Of a DNA stretch of 12,480 nucleotides, positions 1 through 7,276 are shown piece by piece. Each line of letters begins with the position of its first letter. Position 1 is the stretch's first letter. The notes below the pieces were generated by a model, which saw nothing but the letters and a program-made list of their open reading frames with translations, had not been told where the DNA came from and ran no database searches. A program made the translations under genes and the position numbers. Source of the DNA: Euperipatoides rowelli (lineage: Eukaryota; Onychophora; Udeonychophora; Euonychophora; Peripatopsidae); assembly GCA_003024985.2 (NCBI GenBank), contig PXIH01S0015651.1. One strand, 5' to 3'.

Positions 1-719
1 ATGAATTTTTTTTTTTTCGCAGCTTGCAATAATGGTTGGTACTTGTCAGCATTAACAAATTAGTCTATAACAGGAAGAGGTAATTCTAATATCATTACTA
101 GGGACATAGAATAAAGATTGGTAGTCGGTTATTTTTGGAATAAGAATATATTTGTGAAAAATAATAGCTGCTCCACCTGTTATACCGAGAATCCATTACT
201 GTGATGGAAATCATGAATACATATACAGAATCACTGATCAAATAATAAAGCAATCCTTTTAGAAGAATCACTCGTTAAGACTGGCGGTCAAGCGTTGTAC
301 AAGTAATGCTCTTGATTATTTGGGGAATCTAGTCAGAGAATGGTTAAACTTTGGATAACTTTGAAATGAATGGTGAGAAAAAGAAAAAAAAATCAATAAT
401 TAATTATTGAGTAGTCATTAAATCAACAGAAAGACATTAAATTGAGTAATCTATTGTTTGAAAACTATTTTGGAATGAGTGCTAAAAATATTGGATGAAC
501 AATCTCAGCTGAAAGACAAAACTGAAATTCTCTTTATTTGCTTAATTTCTTCTCATTTTGGTGTTAACTCGTTTGATATTATACATTAATTTTGGTTGAT
601 TCAAAAATGTATTTTAGGATGGAGACTAATGGAAGGCAAAACACTTTCTTACACAATTTATAAAATAAAATATTTTGGAAAAGACAAAGTAAAAACAAAA
701 CTGACGTGAATTTTATATC
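1..719. other. AT-rich DNA without recognisable gene
   Basis: No reading frame of useful length is present and I recognise no repeat family. The only notable local signal is a run of twelve T at 6-17 followed by CGCAG at 18-22. This resembles an animal 3' splice acceptor (pyrimidine tract plus AG), but no open exon follows on the plus strand. The stretch could be intron or intergenic DNA; nothing seen decides between them. Confidence 0.6.
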
Positions 720-722
720 TAT

Positions 723-800
723 GGCCCCATTCGAATGGACACTTTATCCGTGGCTCAACCACGGTTGAGCCACAGATAAATTGTCCATGCGAATAGTACC
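723..800. repeat. 78-bp near-perfect palindrome at the left end of the element
   Basis: Arms 723-760 and 763-800 are inverted copies around a central AC at 761-762. From ATTCG inward the arms (729-760 and 763-794) match at 29 of 32 positions, and the innermost eleven (750-760 and 763-773, GTGGCTCAACC) match perfectly. The outer six bases match more loosely (GGCCCC against GGTACT). The left terminus is thus itself a hairpin whose two ends both resemble the element's tip, so this unit could also be read as a small stand-alone palindromic repeat. Confidence 0.85.
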
Positions 801-824
801 ATTTGTATAAACATTTTTATTCGC

Positions 825-930
825 GGCTCAACCGTGGTTGAGCTACCCTTCTTGATACTGGCTAAGCCATGGTTGAACCTTAATCAATTTCCATGTGAAC
901 ATTATCCTGGCTCATACATGGTTGAGCCGT
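825..930. repeat. Left subterminal cluster of GGCTCAACC/GGTTGAGCC palindromes
   Basis: Three further copies of the palindromic motif follow the terminal hairpin. The copy at 826-843 has perfect 8-bp arms around GT; those at 860-879 and 909-928 are decayed (GGCTAAGCC and GGCTCATAC as left halves). Together with the terminal copy this makes four in about 180 bp. Such subterminal repeats are often transposase-binding sites in DNA transposons; that role is inferred. The 62-codon open frame starting at 834 lies in this repeat and has no sign of being a gene. Confidence 0.75.
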
Positions 931-1148
931 GTTGGTGTTTCGTTATTATGCCTGCGCTATATTTTTCTCTTTTTGCTTTCAAAATGTCGGGATGTGGTTG
1001 TTGTAGCTTTAAACTTTTATGATTTTTTCCCCCGTATTATTAAATGTATAATGGAAAAATAAAAGAACATGAACTTCTATGAAATGCAATCAATATATTT
1101 TATTTACTGCAAATGACACTCACAAACAGAAATACTTTGCTTAGAATT

Positions 1149-1240
1149 TGAATAATTCAAATTATATAATATAATAATAATATACAGGTAGACTAATAGA
1201 TTACTTATAGTCTACCTGTATATCTAGTCTGAATTATTCA
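1149..1240. repeat. Nested hairpin with perfect 16-bp arms
   Basis: The inner arms 1180-1195 (ATATACAGGTAGACTA) and 1208-1223 are perfect inverted copies with a 12-nt loop. An outer pair, 1149-1158 (TGAATAATTC) and 1231-1240, is also perfectly inverted. The structure lies inside the 1.39-kb element and carries no coding signal. Its perfect arms stand out against the diverged palindromes around it. Confidence 0.85.
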
Positions 1241-1268
1241 TAAATTGTAAAATTAGTAATTTTTTATT

Positions 1269-1524
1269 CCATTTATAGTTTTTATCTTTGTAAATTTTCT
1301 TTAGTAGCGAATAAAGTTTGATTGGAAAAAAAAAACTGCCGCAAATAATAATTTGTAGAAAGCAAACATAGCCTATATCACAAAATTATATAATATTAGC
1401 ATTATATAATTTTGTTATTTACATGACTTGCTTTCTTCAATACATATTTACTGCAATTTGTTTTTCAAGTAAACTTTATTTGCTACTAAAGAAAATTACA
1501 AAGATAAAATTATCCATAAAATGG
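1269..1524. repeat. 256-bp foldback (long imperfect inverted repeat)
   Basis: Left arm 1269-1394 and right arm 1401-1524 are inverted copies around a 6-nt centre (ATTAGC, 1395-1400). The innermost 14 bp (CAAAATTATATAAT) match perfectly. Further out, ATCTTTGTAA, TTTTCTTTAGTAGC and AATAAAGTTT are shared by both arms with small indels, and the outermost bases are CCATTT in each. Identity over the arms looks like three quarters or better by eye. It may be the core of the surrounding element or a separate foldback MITE nested in it; I could not define its own target duplication. Confidence 0.85.
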
Positions 1525-1541
1525 ATTTAAAAATTAATATT

Positions 1542-1577
1542 TCTACAAATTTCCCTTCACATATTAGCATTTGTAGA
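1542..1577. repeat. Small hairpin, perfect 9-bp arms
   Basis: TCTACAAAT at 1542-1550 and ATTTGTAGA at 1569-1577 are inverted copies with an 18-nt loop. The same ATTTGTAGA string occurs in the left arm of the adjacent foldback near 1351-1359, so this is probably a further copy of foldback sequence. Confidence 0.6.
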
Positions 1578-1964
1578 TTTGTTTTAATTGCAGGAATTTA
1601 TGATATAATTTTAAATTAGTATTAAAAATCTAAACTGAACAAAATAAAGTAACAACTTTTAACACAATATAGAAGATGCAAGAAATAATTTCATTATTAG
1701 TCATATTTAAAGGTTCTTGTAGTTATTGCATTTTAATACATAGGATTCTCTGAGATGTAAAAATTACGACAAGCGCCTACTCATATTAAAAATTTGGGCA
1801 CGCTCACTCGAAGGTTAAATAGTATTGATTTAGATAATATATCTACAAATAGCTAGAATTGAAATTATCTTTGATAGATTTCGTTTTGTTAAAGGCACCA
1901 TATTGATAAGCTCTATGGATGATGAGAATGATCATTTTTTATTATTATTTCCGGTTCTCGTTAT

Positions 1965-2108
1965 TTATCCATGGCTGAGCCATGATTGTGTTCGCATGGC
2001 CCAACCTGGCTGAGCCGTGGATAACATTAACACCAAACACAAAATCCTTATCCGTGGTCGAGACACGGTTCAACCACGGATGAAATTACTGTCCATGCGA
2101 ATGGGACC
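1965..2108. repeat. Right subterminal palindromes and right inverted terminus
   Basis: Three palindromic units lie here. The 15-bp site at 1970-1984 (CATGGCTGAGCCATG) is perfectly symmetric. Arms 1965-1981 and 2008-2024 are inverted at about 15 of 17 positions. A third palindrome at 2048-2083 is centred on 2065-2066 and contains TCCGTGG and CCACGGA. The terminus at 2090-2108 is the inverted partner of 723-741. The TTATCC-GTGG-CTNAGCC pattern repeats that of the left end. Confidence 0.75.
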
Positions 2109-2136
2109 TATAAATACACTAGTAACAAGAGGATCA

Positions 2137-2157
2137 TTGCTGTAAAGATCACAGCAA
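2137..2157. repeat. Small hairpin TTGCTGT / ACAGCAA
   Basis: Perfect 7-bp inverted arms at 2137-2143 and 2151-2157 are separated by 7 nt, just outside the right end of the 1.39-kb element. No following T-run or gene suggests a regulatory role. Confidence 0.4.
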
Positions 2158-2176
2158 ATTAACCATTTTGCCAGAG

Positions 2177-3014
2177 TCCCATGGGATAATAATGATTTTT
2201 AGCCGCGGAAGGTGGGGGTAATTCCACACAGTTAAGGAAAAACATAAATATCTACTAGCATAATATGTAGAGTATAATTCTGAAAATTTTAATATTTACT
2301 TAAAAATTAATCTAGTTTACAAATTACTTTCACTTTTTAAGATTAAATGAATAAAAATAAAATAAAAAATAAAAACTTCAAAGATGTGATATTACACAAT
2401 CCATGGGATAATACCATGTGTGTGTGTGTGTGTGTGTGTGGATAAATTTCATGCATATTCGAAAATTATTTGCTGAATATTTTAAAACAAGTAACCAAAT
2501 AATATAAAAAAACCAAAATATTAAAAGAATTATTTAGGGGAATATTTGCTATAATAAGTTTTAAAAATACATTTAGACTAAAACTATTTATTATGCAGGT
2601 AAAATCACTTTCATAGTAGATCAGTGAGTAAAATATTTTTAAAAAATGGGATGGTATGGGGGTGGAGAATCTACCCCAGGGATCCATGGGCCATAAATTG
2701 GGAATTCCTTTCATAGAACAAATGTACACGATTTTAAAAAAATATGTCATGAAAAAAATATAGGTTTAGTGGTATTGACAAAAATACTGTAATATTTAAT
2801 TTCATATATTCTAATATTATGCTTTAAAAAATTGAATATTCATACATAAATGAATATGTTATGAATGTTTATCTGCAGATGTCAGATCGTTTTAAATTTT
2901 AGGAGGAAATTTTAAAAATAATTCTTAACTATTGTGGGAAAAACACAGCATGGCATTCCTCAGGCTAAATTAGCATGGTATTCCCCCTAAGCTATTGCAT
3001 GATATTACCCCATG
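2177..3014. repeat. Dispersed CATGGTATTNCCC-type motif copies, both strands
   Basis: At least five related short strings occur in this gene-free block. Plus-strand copies are at 2948-2960 (GCATGGCATTCCT), 2973-2987 (GCATGGTATTCCCCC) and 2997-3014 (GCATGATATTACCCCATG). Minus-strand copies are at 2401-2418 (reads CATGGTATTATCCCATGG) and 2177-2194 (reads CATTATTATCCCATGGGA). They look like remnants of a degenerate repeat, but spacing is irregular and no ends could be found. The rest of 2112-3060 is AT-rich and has no credible gene. Confidence 0.45.
2417..2440 (+). repeat. (TG)12 microsatellite
   Basis: Twelve uninterrupted TG units lie directly after the CCATGGGATAATACCA motif copy. Tracts like this are typical of animal nuclear DNA and are commonly length-variable. 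Confidence 0.95.
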
Positions 3015-3060
3015 TTTGCCATGCACACTTCTTCTAATATTATAAAGTAAAGCTAATCAG

Positions 3061-3455
3061 TAAATCAAATTAATCGGGGCTCAAAATAAAATAATCTCCA
3101 AATACTATATTATCAAAAAAAAAAAAGACTAATGTACTCATTTCTTAAGATCGATTGCTTAAGAATTAGAAGAAAAGTGATGAAACTTTCTTTGTATGCT
3201 CACCTTTGAAACACAATGAAAATTGCCGGCATTCACAGCTACAAATAATACAATGTAAGAGGATAGATGTTACACTTAGAAGTTCATTCACAGCTGCATC
3301 TTTAGAAATATCCTCATGCACAGTATTACCTGCTGTACAGTATTACCTCACCTTCCTCACCGATAAGGTCTACAAATTGAACTGAGAGTGATAATTAGGA
3401 TAATGGCAATCAACTGTGGAATTCATTAAAACTTCAGGTTGAGTCATAAATGTTT
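3061..3455. other. AT-rich gene-free DNA with a short local duplication
   Basis: No gene is seen. A run of twelve A lies at 3115-3126. The 12-bp string ACAGTATTACCT occurs at 3320-3331 and again at 3337-3348, a small direct duplication offset by 17 bp. Confidence 0.5.
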
Positions 3456-3460
3456 AATCC

Positions 3461-3484
3461 AAATACAAATACAAATACAAATAT
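3461..3484 (+). repeat. (AAATAC)n hexanucleotide microsatellite
   Basis: Three perfect AAATAC units at 3461-3478 are followed by AAATAT at 3479-3484. This is a short simple-sequence tract in gene-free DNA. Confidence 0.85.
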
Positions 3485-3487
3485 GTC

Positions 3488-3522
3488 GGACAACAATAGA
3501 CTATAGTCCAGCGAGGTTGTCC
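3488..3522. repeat. Inverted repeat enclosing a perfect 10-bp palindrome
   Basis: GGACAAC at 3488-3494 and GTTGTCC at 3516-3522 are perfect inverted arms. The interval holds the self-complementary decamer GACTATAGTC at 3499-3508. The arrangement could extrude as a hairpin. It may be the end or core of an unrecognised dispersed repeat; no target duplication could be assigned. Confidence 0.6.
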
Positions 3523-3710
3523 CTAGTGTCAAAAACTCCAGTCTTATTGAAGTTTGATGTCAATTTGTAAAAATTATGAATGTTTAGGAAATATTAGACT
3601 AGCAAAATTTGTGCAATAAATTTGTTTTTAGAATATGCCTAGTTTAAAGTTGACATTAAAGTTGAAGAAATGACAAGCAGTTCAAGTTTCTTAGAAATAG
3701 AAACAACAAT

Positions 3711-3773
3711 ATGCAGAGATGTAGCAATGTTAGGCAGAGATGTAACAATGTTAGGCAGAGATGTAGCGATTTG
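3711..3773 (+). repeat. 21-bp minisatellite, three copies
   Basis: Three adjacent 21-bp units lie at 3711-3731, 3732-3752 and 3753-3773, each with a GCAGAGATGTARC core followed by AATGTT, the third diverging at its end. Because the unit is 21 bp, any open frame through it repeats every seven residues. That accounts for the leucine- and cysteine-rich repeats in the minus-strand frame across 3656-3859, which I do not regard as a gene. Confidence 0.85.
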
Positions 3774-3890
3774 TGTGTTGCCTTGGCAAATTCCTGAAAT
3801 ACAATTCTGTTAATGCATTCAGTGCACAAATTTTGAGTAAATAAAGGAAGTCCGGCCAACTACTGATCTCTAATTAATGGTAGTCCATAA

Positions 3891-4042
3891 TCTGGTTTAG
3901 TGGACCAACAATATGCAGATGACTTGGACTTGTATCAAAATTCATTCTCATTAAAATTCTAAAGAATTCTAGTCAGCATCAAATTGTTCAAGAAAAGAAA
4001 CAAATTGGAAGGTTAGGTGTTAAAAGGTCACATTTTAATTAG
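3891..4042 (+). pseudogene. Possible reverse-transcriptase motif relic (YADD box)
   Basis: An open stretch from 3891 to a stop at 3960-3962 encodes QQYADDLDLYQ around 3906-3938. YADD preceded by Gln and followed by Leu is the catalytic motif C of non-LTR retrotransposon reverse transcriptases (the two Asp residues bind metal). A second frame, shifted by one base, is open from 3923 to a stop at 4040-4042, as might be left after a frameshift. No other RT motif was found upstream, and the stretch is only about 50 codons. A chance match is quite possible. Confidence 0.2.
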
Positions 4043-4210
4043 TTGATTACTGATGGGTTATTCAAATTGGTTTAGTTTATTTTAAAAGGACAAAAGAGGT
4101 GTTATCGCTGCAAGCTGCGTCTATAGGCTACAGTGCCATCATTAATTTATTTGTGCACAAAGTAATAACAATATGTGATATATTACAATAAAAAAAATAA
4201 GCATGTAGAT

Positions 4211-4335
4211 CAAGGGTGGAGAACTTTTTGGCATTTGAAAGCCACACTGCACAAAATAGTACATGAAGGCCGTGCACTTCATGTATTCTAAAACATCTGC
4301 TTGAAGGAAATTTGGGAGAAATTTTACTGTTAGCC
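4211..4335 (+). mobile_element. Candidate hAT-like terminal fragment
   Basis: The segment begins CAAGGGTGGAGAAC, then CTTTTTGGCA, GAAAGCCACACTGC and AGTACATGAAGGCCG. This resembles the CAGGGGTGG...TTTTTGGC...GGGCCACA start seen in many hAT (Charlie-type) elements. A perfect 9-bp inverted repeat (TACATGAAG at 4260-4268, CTTCATGTA at 4277-4285) lies inside. A possible far end is TTTTTGCATC...AAGCCACAGCCCTC around 5289-5317, but the final inverted bases and 8-bp duplication were not found. The piggyBac-like segment would then be nested within. Family assignment rests on memory of the pattern only. Confidence 0.3.
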
Positions 4336-4780
4336 AGGCGTTTGAATAATAATTATGTTGTTACAACAATTCAGAGGTAACAAAATATTCTTGTTTATAA
4401 CATATTATAATAATGTCAAATCAAAACTCTTACCTTCCGCATAGTGGAAAGAATAACATAGGCAATATACAATGTGCCATACAATAAATCAAGTGGTAGA
4501 ACAACCTCTAATTATGACATTGTCATTTTACACTATATTTTAAACATAATAAAGAAAACTTTAAGTTGCTACAACTTAAAATGGAAGGAAGGTAGAATGG
4601 CATGTGAGCCTTAATTGTGCTCCATCCTGAAATGGTCAGATATGGGATATTACATATTTCCCATCCATTGAAAGGTTGCTAGTCCGTTTGTTACTTATGG
4701 GGTAATGATAAAAAAAGGATGTCAGTGAATGAAGTGAAATTAATACTAAAGCTAAATTACAACCCCCATCGTAATACTGT
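4336..4780. other. Gene-free DNA with one small hairpin
   Basis: No gene is visible. TTTAAGTTG at 4560-4568 and CAACTTAAA at 4572-4580 form a perfect 9-bp hairpin with a 3-nt loop. If the flanking hAT-like assignment is right, this stretch is interior sequence of that decayed element. Confidence 0.4.
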
Positions 4781-4784
4781 TTAA

Positions 4785-5235
4785 CCCACCACTGGTCGAT
4801 TCGGCACACTCAAAGTGTCAGCATGTCTATTTTTATTTTAAATAAATTTTTTTTTTGATTTATATTGCAAGTCCTCTCCCTCCCCCACCTATTCATTCAA
4901 TTGACATTCTTTGTTTAATTTAGTGTTTGAGTGATCATATGATGTAAAGCTATAATGTATTTTCTGCATCTGTGACACAGTGTAAGCTAAACCCCTGGTA
5001 TTGTTAGTAAATTAGATTTTGATAATATCATCAGCTTTTTCTTGCTTTGTATGCTTATTTTGCCACTTTAATTTTCAAAACATGTTTATTTTTTCTTTGT
5101 ATGGTACACAATAATGAAATATTTTACCAGAAAATTATGTATTACTAAAATAATAAATTTACCATTTTTATTTATTGGTCATTCCATGTGTCATGCGTCC
5201 CCTTGGGTCATCATTTTGTAAGCACTGATGGAGGG
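4785..5235. mobile_element. 451-bp piggyBac-like non-autonomous element flanked by TTAA
   Basis: The left side reads TTAA (4781-4784) then CCCACCACTGGTC. The right side, on the minus strand, reads TTAA (5236-5239) then CCCTCCATCAGTG. Over the 17 bases beginning TTTAACCC the two ends agree at about 12-13 positions. TTAA target duplication and CCY-starting ends are hallmarks of piggyBac-type elements. The 451-bp interior is non-coding and AT-rich, as expected of a MITE relying on transposase from elsewhere. The inverted similarity is short, so chance cannot be excluded. Confidence 0.4.
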
Positions 5236-5336
5236 TTAAATTTCAATTGTCCAGAATATTATTGCCCATAGAAATGGCCCAATAATATTTTTGCATCTAG
5301 CAAGCCACAGCCCTCAAATAGTTTTGACTTGAAATT

Positions 5337-5353
5337 TGATACTGCAAGTATCA
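5337..5353. repeat. Short hairpin TGATACT / AGTATCA
   Basis: Perfect 7-bp inverted arms at 5337-5343 and 5347-5353 are separated by GCA. No associated gene or T-run was seen. Confidence 0.4.
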
Positions 5354-6428
5354 CCACAGCCAAAAAAAAAATCAGTCAAATTTGGAAGTATCTACTATAA
5401 GATGAGTTATGGCTGCCCGACTAGACAGACAGACAGATTTTTATTATTCTACATTACAAATAAGTCAAATGTTTCCCTCTCTGAATCTTCCTTGTTATCT
5501 TCCCACACTATTTTACATTATTAACCTTTATCTTACACTTACCCCTAACTCCAACTACAGTAGGTTAATATTAAATGGGGAATTAGTGGTGGGCTATTTA
5601 ACGAAAGATCCCACTCCATTTACCTTTATATGCTTCTCTCCATTAAGTTTTCAAGGTTTTTTAAACCAACCCTACACCTCATGAAATTAGAATATTTAAT
5701 TCATATTAGTTCTAACTAAATGCATAGAATTCAATATTTATAAAAATAGAAATCTTTTTTATTAAAATTATTACTATTATTTTGTTTTTCATTGTTTTAA
5801 AATAAGTATTAAATGTTGGACTGAAAACAAAAATGTAACTTTCAATAATACAAACAATAGTTAACTAGCATTACAAAAAAAAAAGGAAAAAAAGGAACTT
5901 AGAACAAAATTACAGAAGGTGACCTTTTTGAATGTTTAGTTGAAGCGAGACTGCTTGATCCTTTAAAGAAATCTTGCATAAACAAAGATTTCAACAACAT
6001 ACTCAGCCATATTTCTTCTTTTTTTTTTATTATTTATTAATGTTTAGCTAGAGTTAAAAAAGTTGCACAAAACACAAATTTTAAAGTTCATTCAATTTTA
6101 AATCAAAGAAAGAAAGGAAATTATATTAAAAATATAAAAAAAGAGAGAAAAAAAAAAGTAAAGAGTTTTAATTATGAGACAAAGGTAGAAATTTAGTGTA
6201 AAATTGAACTATTGTAAGAAATTCAAGAATATTTAATTCAATTGTTATTGTAGAAAATAGTACAATCTGTATCCAAATGGTTTGATAATTTCAGTCTTTT
6301 GCTAATTATTCATGCTAGCTTGCATCAAATGATTTGAATAAAAACTCCCAAGCATACACGAACTCATTGTACACACAGACAAAACCACCACTAGAATTAA
6401 ATCATTAGTTTTTTAAGCATTTTTAGAC
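5354..6428. other. AT-rich low-complexity DNA, no gene
   Basis: A short (AGAC)n tract lies at 5423-5437. The two overlapping open frames between 5336 and 5684 encode no recognisable domain and have no supporting context. From 5700 onward the sequence is dominated by A- and T-runs, including AAAGAGAGAAAAAAAAAAG near 6139-6158 and a T-run near 6019-6028. Confidence 0.55.
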
Positions 6429-6503
6429 ATTAAAAAAAAAAAAAAATCTTTCAACTCATGTCATTTTAGCTGTTGTCTATTAATCTTTTTTTTTTTTTTT
6501 AAT
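6429..6503. repeat. A15/T15 inverted repeat
   Basis: ATT followed by fifteen A (6429-6446) and fifteen T followed by AAT (6486-6503) are perfect 18-bp inverted arms around a 39-nt spacer. Paired opposite homopolymers can mark a hairpin-forming site or two poly(A)-tailed retro-insertions in opposite orientation. Chance in such AT-rich DNA is also plausible. Confidence 0.6.
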
Positions 6504-6875
6504 AAAATAAAAAAATTAATAGAAAGGAATATATTCAAAAACAATTTTAAATAAACAACTATTTTTCTATGTTGTTGATTTTTTTACATTTTCAAATGAA
6601 TGCAGTGTTCTAAATTGTGAATAAATGCTGAAAATGAATTATGCCTAAATTATCTTGCTCATTGTAATAACAGTAATTAGATCAAATTGCATTAACAAAA
6701 TTAAGATTAAAACTAAGCAAATAAAACATGGCAGAGTTATCAAAGATTAGCATAGAGGCGTACTAAGGTAGAAAAATTAAGATCAGAATAACAAGTAACC
6801 TGTCTATACTGTTCCATAAAGTTATGTACTACAGTATATAAATACTATAAATATTACGTGCTTATTTCTAGGGTC

Positions 6876-6911
6876 NTATTCACCTATGGGTCAGATTCCA
6901 TTATCTGCCCA
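6876..6911. other. Ambiguous base beside a bulged hairpin
   Basis: Position 6876 is N, the only uncalled base in the window. Just downstream, TGGGTCAGAT (6887-6896) and ATCTGCCCA (6903-6911) form a 9-bp hairpin with one bulged T. The uncalled base may reflect a polymorphism or a local read problem. Confidence 0.7.
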
Positions 6912-7054
6912 CCAATATGGCTGTATGGTAGTAAGGTGAAACAATCTAGATCAATGCTCAGCAAAAAATTATCTCACATCTAGATTATCATAAAGCTCAG
7001 GTTACGGTAAGATTAGAACTGTAAAGAAAAGTGCTACTATGTTTTAGTAGATCA

Positions 7055-7055
<1 letters not shown>

Positions 7056-7084
<29 letters not shown>
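7056..7084 (+). repeat. (TTTA)n microsatellite
   Basis: Six perfect TTTA units run from 7056 to 7079, followed by a broken unit. Downstream sequence is less repetitive (AACTAGCAACGG and so on). Tracts like this often end the 3' side of retrotransposon insertions in insects, but no body of such an element could be identified here. Confidence 0.9.
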
Positions 7085-7085
<1 letters not shown>

Positions 7086-7214
7086 ATTCCATAACTAGCA
7101 ACGGAAAAATCCAATTACTGCTAGCTAGGCAATACATTAAGGTTATTACAATATTAAGTAAAAAAACAAGCTGTTATCGCTAAACTAAAATGTGCCAAGG
7201 AAAGGCAATAAAAT

Positions 7215-7276
7215 TAAATCAAATACATTATTTTAAATCAAATACATAATTTTAGATCAAATACACAATTTTAAAT
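7215..7276 (+). repeat. 19-bp tandem repeat, three copies plus partial
   Basis: Units at 7215-7233, 7234-7252 and 7253-7271 share TAAATCAAATACA at their start and an ATTT end, with a few substitutions (the third begins TAGATC). Five further bases, TAAAT, begin a fourth copy. It is a short local minisatellite in non-coding DNA. Confidence 0.85.

Larger units (their letters stand above)
723..2108. mobile_element. 1.39-kb non-autonomous foldback-type DNA transposon (Harbinger-like ends)
   Basis: The left end begins GGCCCCATTCG then ATGGACA; the right end read on the minus strand begins GGTCCCATTCG then ATGGACA. The first 19 positions match at 17, and the similarity resumes after a short gap (TTTATCCGTGG against TTCATCCGTGG). 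The bases TAT lie directly outside both ends (720-722 and 2109-2111), fitting a 3-bp target duplication. Both subterminal zones carry repeated GGCTCAACC/GGTTGAGCC palindromes, which are absent elsewhere in the window. The core is AT-rich, full of hairpins and non-coding. The 3-bp duplication and GGYCCC ends recall PIF/Harbinger-derived MITEs, although TAT is not the usual TWA target, so the superfamily is tentative. A composite of two insertions is the main alternative. Confidence 0.7.

Noticed and set aside
6-22. Splice-acceptor-like tract (T12 then CGCAG)
   Set aside because: No open exon follows; poly(T) runs are common throughout this AT-rich window.
834-1022. 62-codon open frame, plus strand
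   Set aside because: It lies within the palindromic left subterminal zone of the 1.39-kb element; the frame is a by-product of the GGTTGAGCC repeats.
723-2108. CRISPR-like array from the recurring palindromic GGCTCAACC units
   Set aside because: The units are irregularly spaced, in pairs at two ends, degenerate and accompanied by terminal inverted repeats; the DNA is animal-like and no cas gene is present.
2466-2750. 94-codon open frame, minus strand
   Set aside because: Residue content is dominated by Phe, Ile, Leu, Tyr and Asn as expected from AT-rich DNA, with no motif or context.
3656-3859. 67-codon minus-strand frame with Leu/Cys repeats
   Set aside because: The repeats come from the 21-bp minisatellite read in frame, not from a protein domain.
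5336-5684. Two overlapping open frames, plus strand
   Set aside because: Both are short, in conflicting frames over the same bases, with no recognised domain; chance frames are the best explanation.
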